From: an uncultured bacterium
Lineage (GTDB): Bacteria; Pseudomonadota; Gammaproteobacteria; Burkholderiales; Burkholderiaceae_D
Direction: 5' to 3'
DNA length: 8,281 bases
NCBI GenBank assembly: GCA_903872555.1
Contig: CAIQLE010000183.1
Coordinates: forward strand, 1 to 8,281
Within the stretch, counting starts at the first letter, position 1. Each line of letters opens with the position of its first letter. The notes beneath the pieces were generated by a model. The model was not told where the DNA came from. It did no database searches and saw only the letters and a list, made by a program, of their open reading frames with translations. Shown here one piece after another: positions 5,593 to 8,281 of the stretch. A program made the translations under genes and the position numbers.

Positions 5593-6972
5593 ATGATGGA
5601 ATTCCTGCCCCTAGTCCTTGCTCTGGTCCTTGGCATCCTGCTGGGTACTGTCGCGGCCACTATGCTGGCCAGGGGCAGACAGGATCTGGCCATGGCTGCG
5701 GGTCAGGAGCGCCTGCGCCTGTATGAAGAACAGCTGGCTGAGGCACGCCAGCTCAATCAGTCGCTGCAGGATCAAGTCTCCGCGCTGGACCGCGAGCTTT
5801 CCTCGGCTCATACCCGGCTAGAACAAGAGCTCAAACAGGCCGATGAAAAAATTCAGCTCTTGCGTGAGATGAGCGAGACCAGCCGCAAATCCCTGACGGA
5901 AGAATTCCAGAATCTGGCGAACAACATCTTTGAAGACAAGAGCCGTAAATTCTCCCAGCAGAACATAGAGAACATGGGGCAGATGCTGAACCCCTTCAAA
6001 GATCGCCTGAATGAATTCAAGTCTCGCGTAGAAGAGATTCATTATCTGGACGCGCAACAACAGGCCGCACTCAAGACCGAGCTTGCGCAACTCAAAGACT
6101 TAAATCGCCAGATGACGGAAGAGGCGCATGGTCTAGCAACAGCCCTGAAGGGACAAGCCAAGAAGCAGGGCAACTGGGGCGAGCTGGTACTGGAAAATGT
6201 GCTGGCCCGTTCAGGCCTGCAGGCCGGCAAGGACTATCAGCGTGAAGTCAGCTTCAATACCGACGAAGGCCGGCAGCGTCCGGATGTGATTATTTATCTG
6301 CCGGAAGATAAGCACCTGGTGGTGGATGCCAAAGTTTCGTTGAATGCTTATACGCGTTACGTGAATGCCGAAGAAGAGCTGGAACGTAAGCAGGCCCTGA
6401 AAGAGCATGTGAAGGCTATTGCCGACCGCATCACAGAGCTGGCCGATCGTCGCTATTTCGATCTGGGTGACCTCAATACGCCTGAGATGGTCTTCATGTT
6501 CATCCCTATAGAATCGGCTTTTGTCGAAGCGCTGCGGGCGGATGAAAATCTGTTTCAGCAAGCGCTGGAGAAAAATGTACTGGTCGCCACACCGACGACC
6601 TTGCTGACTAGCCTGAACATCGTGCGCCAGTTATGGCGGCTGGAACATCAGAATGCCCACAGCGCTGCGCTGGCAGACAGTGCGGGCAAGCTGTATCACA
6701 AGTTTTCGGTGTTCATCGCCAGCATGGAAGAATTAGGTCGGAAGCTGGAATCAGCGCAGGTCAGCTATAAAAAAGCCTTTGGTCAGTTGTATGACGGCCC
6801 CGGCAATCTGATCAAGCGCGCCAAAGAATTTGAACAACTGGGTGTAGCCGTCAAGGCAGCGCTGCCGCAGTATCTGGTGGACAAGGCCGATCTGGAGCTT
6901 GAATTCCTGCCCCCGGCCATGGATATCGCCCCTGAGGAGTCGGGCTCCGGCGAACAGGACAAAGCCGCATGA
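5593..6972 (+). CDS. rmuC: DNA recombination protein RmuC
   Basis: A 459-residue RmuC, a predicted PD-(D/E)XK-type nuclease linked in E. coli to limiting recombination between inverted repeats. Residues 4-26 form one N-terminal membrane anchor. About 32-112 and 137-185 are Glu/Gln/Arg/Leu-rich coiled coil. The conserved core begins at GNWGE (193-197), followed by RPDVIIYLPEDKHLVVDAKV (229-248), where Asp231, Asp245 and Lys247 fit the nuclease core. Later family segments are FIPIESAFVEALR (303-315), LVATPTTLLTSLNIVRQLWR (330-349) and GKLYHKFSVF (365-374). The C-terminal 20 residues are acidic and low-complexity. GGAG at 5585-5588 lies 4 bases from the first ATG and 7 from an adjacent second ATG (5596), so translation may really begin at the second codon. 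It is transcribed divergently from the iron operon, with a 154-base gap. I see no functional tie between them. Confidence 0.97.
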   Translation: MMEFLPLVLALVLGILLGTVAATMLARGRQDLAMAAGQERLRLYEEQLAEARQLNQSLQDQVSALDRELSSAHTRLEQELKQADEKIQLLREMSETSRKSLTEEFQNLANNIFEDKSRKFSQQNIENMGQMLNPFKDRLNEFKSRVEEIHYLDAQQQAALKTELAQLKDLNRQMTEEAHGLATALKGQAKKQGNWGELVLENVLARSGLQAGKDYQREVSFNTDEGRQRPDVIIYLPEDKHLVVDAKVSLNAYTRYVNAEEELERKQALKEHVKAIADRITELADRRYFDLGDLNTPEMVFMFIPIESAFVEALRADENLFQQALEKNVLVATPTTLLTSLNIVRQLWRLEHQNAHSAALADSAGKLYHKFSVFIASMEELGRKLESAQVSYKKAFGQLYDGPGNLIKRAKEFEQLGVAVKAALPQYLVDKADLELEFLPPAMDIAPEESGSGEQDKAA

Positions 6973-7027
6973 TGCAGAGATAAAGCAATATGGCCGCTGC
7001 AGTTCCGGGCTAGAGTTCTAGAATGGA

Positions 7028-7048
7028 CTTGTCATTCACACAGACAAG
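7028..7048 (+). promoter_or_regulatory. Hairpin overlapping the ribosome binding site of the 7058 gene
   Basis: CTTGTC (7028-7033) and GACAAG (7043-7048) form a perfect 6-bp stem with a 9-base loop. The right arm includes the first bases of the ribosome site AAGGGGG (7046-7052). Such a stem could partly hide the ribosome site, or the repeat could instead be a DNA operator. The stem is short, so this is tentative. Confidence 0.35.
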
Positions 7049-7057
7049 GGGGTCATC

Positions 7058-7453
7058 ATGAACCATACCGGACTGCTGTGCTTCTTCAGATCCGTGCCCG
7101 TCCTGCTGGCGCTGTCAATCCTTAGCCTCCCGCCTGCCATTGCCCATGAACTCAGTAAGCAGGAATGCATGGAGGGCACAGACTATATTCGCAATGCCGC
7201 CTTATCCCGCGAACAGGGTATGACTGAATCAGCCTTTATGGACGTGTTTGATAATGATCTTGTCATGCTCAGATCCATACCCCCATCGCTACGCTGGTTT
7301 GTGCAGGATGAGGAGGACACTGAATTCCTTCGCTCAGCTTTGAATGAGGTGTTCCGCTTGCCTGCCACGCCAGATCAGCATGCAAGGAATTTTGCAGAGG
7401 CTTGTCTGCTGCGCTCGGGAGAGTGGAATGTGAATGGCAGGATGCGGATTTGA
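7058..7453 (+). CDS. Small secreted protein of unknown function
   Basis: A 131-residue protein that I do not recognise. The start is well supported by AAGGGGG (7046-7052), 5 bases before the ATG. Residues 1-29 look like a Sec signal peptide: a hydrophobic VPVLLALSILSL core ending in AIA with cleavage before His30. The mature domain is about 102 residues, mostly predicted helical and acidic, with two cysteines (C37 and C116) that could form a disulfide tying the ends together. Repeated Asp/Glu patches include DVFDND (62-67) and QDEEDTEF (83-90). Cys8 lies in the signal, is not a lipobox, and is expected to be removed. It follows rmuC by 85 bases on the same strand and ends about 105 bases before a strong two-way terminator. 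It could be read from the rmuC transcript or from its own promoter. No function is proposed. Confidence 0.82.
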   Translation: MNHTGLLCFFRSVPVLLALSILSLPPAIAHELSKQECMEGTDYIRNAALSREQGMTESAFMDVFDNDLVMLRSIPPSLRWFVQDEEDTEFLRSALNEVFRLPATPDQHARNFAEACLLRSGEWNVNGRMRI

Positions 7454-7558
7454 GCCTGATGATGTAGAAGTCCGTAGTATTTCTGACAAGTTAAAATCAA
7501 CATGGCTAGTGTTGGCTTATCTTGAACAATTATTTATTTGATAAATATTTGGGCAATA

Positions 7559-7583
7559 AAAAACGGCCATTGAGGCCGTTTTT
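7559..7583. terminator. Two-way rho-independent terminator between the 7058 gene and pqqA
   Basis: AAAAACGGCC (7559-7568) pairs perfectly with GGCCGTTTTT (7574-7583) around a 5-base loop, giving a GC core with T-tracts on both strands. It can stop plus-strand transcripts from 7058-7453 and minus-strand transcripts from pqqA. The 105 bases between the 7453 stop and this stem show no other gene or motif I can support. Confidence 0.9.
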
Positions 7584-7597
7584 ACACTACTACGTTC

Positions 7598-7624
7598 AGC
7601 AGCCCGCCTGAAGGCAAGGCTGCT
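7598..7624 (-). other. Stem-loop in the 3' untranslated region of pqqA
   Basis: AGCAGCC (7598-7604) pairs with GGCTGCT (7618-7624), and inside it GCC (7606-7608) pairs with GGC (7613-7615) around a TGAA loop, with a small internal bulge. It begins 11 bases after the pqqA stop and has no T-tract, so it is more likely an mRNA-stabilising or processing structure than a terminator. The true terminator follows at 7559-7583. Confidence 0.65.
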
Positions 7625-7635
7625 TCGCGGCCGAA

Positions 7636-7710
7636 TTAACGGTTAGCGATGTACATAGTGATTTCGAAACCGAAACGCAGGTCAGTTGCTGCTGGGGTGG
7701 TCCATGCCAT
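7636..7710 (-). CDS. pqqA: PqqA, coenzyme PQQ precursor peptide
   Basis: A 24-codon gene, shorter than any usual gene-finding cut-off. The peptide begins [16 protein letters not shown] and ends ITMYIANR, matching the PqqA pattern MxWxxPxxxDLRxGFExTMYxxxR. Glu16 and Tyr20 have the E-x-x-x-Y spacing of the two residues that PqqE crosslinks and that become the PQQ ring system after PqqF/G, PqqB and PqqC processing. The start is firm: AGGAG at 7717-7721 lies 6 bases before the ATG. No pqqB or other pqq gene follows: downstream is a stem-loop, a terminator and then a convergent gene. It is therefore a solitary copy, and the maturation genes would have to be elsewhere. Upstream, the divergent gene encodes a MoxY-like sensor. 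The high-output layout (strong ribosome site, tiny gene, stable 3' structure) suits a peptide consumed one-for-one in PQQ synthesis. Confidence 0.95.
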   Translation of the reverse strand: MAWTTPAATDLRFGFEITMYIANR

Positions 7711-7962
7711 GATGATCTCCTGATGGGAAGTTATTTTAAAGTTACTGATTATTAATTTAACCAGCGAAGGCAATCATGCCTTTGCCCGCGATCCTGTGCA
7801 TCAGCGTATCGTGCAATCAGGCCTCATGATTTTCATGAACTGTGGCTGTGCGGGCTGTGCCTGATGATGCGCGATGATGCCGTCACAGGGGTGCTGATAT
7901 GATGCGCCTCAGAGACTAAGCATAAAGCGCAATATAGCATCCCGACTTGCGCACCCCCAATC
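7711..7962. promoter_or_regulatory. Shared control region between pqqA and the divergent sensor gene
   Basis: A 252-base gap with no coding sequence that I can support. It holds the pqqA ribosome site and, presumably, promoters in both directions. On the pqqA side the sequence is AT-rich (7731-7760), with a TAAAAT-like -10 candidate but no good -35. It contains a perfect 6-bp inverted repeat AAGGCA/TGCCTT (7767-7782), two TCATGA palindromes 3 bases apart (7824-7838), tandem GGCTGTGC (7844-7851 and 7853-7860), and tandem GATGATGC (7863-7870 and 7873-7880). Clusters like this suggest binding of a response regulator, but no specific site can be named. Confidence 0.5.
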
Positions 7963-8281
7963 ATGATGATCCCGCCCGTTGATCCCCGTTCTGCAGCACC
8001 AGAGGTGCCTCAACTGCATTCAAGTATCGACGCCCCCCTACGCAGCTCAGGCATGAGCCTGCGGCTAAAGATTAACCTGATTTTTTCTGCCCTGACCATC
8101 ATTGCCTTTGGCGTTCTGATCGCCGTGGAAATCGGTGCAACCCGCAATAGTGTGCGTGAAGAGATGGAAGCCTCCGGCCGCATTGCAGCCCAACTGCTGG
8201 GGCGCATCAGTAATTTCTATGCAAAAGAGGATCTGCCCGAGCTGGCGAACTTCCTGCGCTCTACAGGCCGGGTGCGTGCCA
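7963..8281 (+). CDS. MoxY/LapD-type sensor protein, N-terminal part (probable histidine kinase)
   Basis: An open frame of 106 codons that runs off the right edge. From codon 31 the protein reads MSLRLKINLIFSALTIIAFG: a short basic start, one membrane helix (about 38-56), then TRNSVREEMEASGRIAAQLL (60-79) and a periplasmic segment ending in FLRSTGRVRA. This is the look of the LapD/MoxY N-terminal periplasmic domain. It is found in MoxY, a sensor kinase associated with methanol dehydrogenase control, and in the c-di-GMP receptor LapD. Two starts are possible: 7963 (a double ATG, no clear ribosome site, adding a 30-residue Pro/Ser-rich lead) or 8053 (weak CAGG-like site, matching the usual family start). 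I give the longer one. The catalytic domains are not in the window, so kinase versus GGDEF/EAL output is open; the divergent pqqA gene favours the MoxY type. Confidence 0.75.
   Translation, partial: MMIPPVDPRSAAPEVPQLHSSIDAPLRSSGMSLRLKINLIFSALTIIAFGVLIAVEIGATRNSVREEMEASGRIAAQLLGRISNFYAKEDLPELANFLRSTGRVRA

Noticed and set aside
6211..6561. 116-codon minus-strand open frame inside rmuC
   Set aside because: It overlaps the conserved nuclease core of RmuC in antisense and has no start signal or recognisable product.
5599..6913. Perfect 13-base direct repeat GAATTCCTGCCCC at both ends of rmuC (5599-5611 and 6901-6913)
   Set aside because: Both copies encode Glu-Phe-Leu-Pro in frame and have no flanking mobile-element features; best explained by chance.
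8010..8207. 65-codon minus-strand open frame at the right edge
   Set aside because: It is antisense to the sensor's membrane helix and periplasmic segment, which match a known domain layout; there is no ribosome site.

Overview
The window (8281 bases, roughly half G+C) reads as ordinary chromosome of a Gram-negative proteobacterium. A betaproteobacterium, perhaps a Burkholderiales or methylotroph relative, is my best guess. The reasons are a Ftr-type iron cassette, an outer-membrane-style protein ending in phenylalanine, a Tat-exported molybdenum hydroxylase, and a PqqA peptide beside a MoxY/LapD-like sensor. The taxon is inference. I see no transposases, integrases, CRISPR repeats, tRNA or rRNA.

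Layout. Bases 1-5438 are read entirely on the minus strand. From right to left they hold a three-gene iron-uptake operon (cupredoxin-fold protein, FTR1 permease, outer-membrane beta-barrel candidate) that starts from a Fur-controlled promoter at about 5476-5509 and ends at a strong terminator at 3436-3466. Next come a Tat-targeted molybdopterin subunit of the isoquinoline 1-oxidoreductase type (1177-3333), a single-repeat voltage-gated sodium-type channel (233-1036), and the first 38 codons of a small secreted His/Lys-rich protein (1-114). The plus strand then carries rmuC (5593-6972) and a small secreted protein of unknown function (7058-7453), closed by a two-way terminator at 7559-7583. On the far side of that terminator, facing it, is a 24-codon pqqA gene on the minus strand (7636-7710). 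A MoxY-like sensor kinase gene starts divergently at about 7963 and runs off the right edge.

How the genes fit together. The iron operon is tightly coupled (gaps of 5 and 2 bases). Its Fur box covers the spacer and -10 of a near-consensus promoter, so it should be switched on by iron shortage. It looks like a reduced Ftr system with an outer-membrane partner in place of the usual FtrA and FtrD. The pqqA copy stands alone: no pqqB follows it and it has its own hairpin and terminator. It shares a 252-base control region, rich in short direct repeats, with a sensor whose family includes the methanol-oxidation regulator MoxY. This suggests that supply of the PQQ precursor is tied to expression of a PQQ-dependent alcohol dehydrogenase elsewhere. 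The channel, the orphan molybdenum hydroxylase and rmuC have no clear functional link to these two modules.
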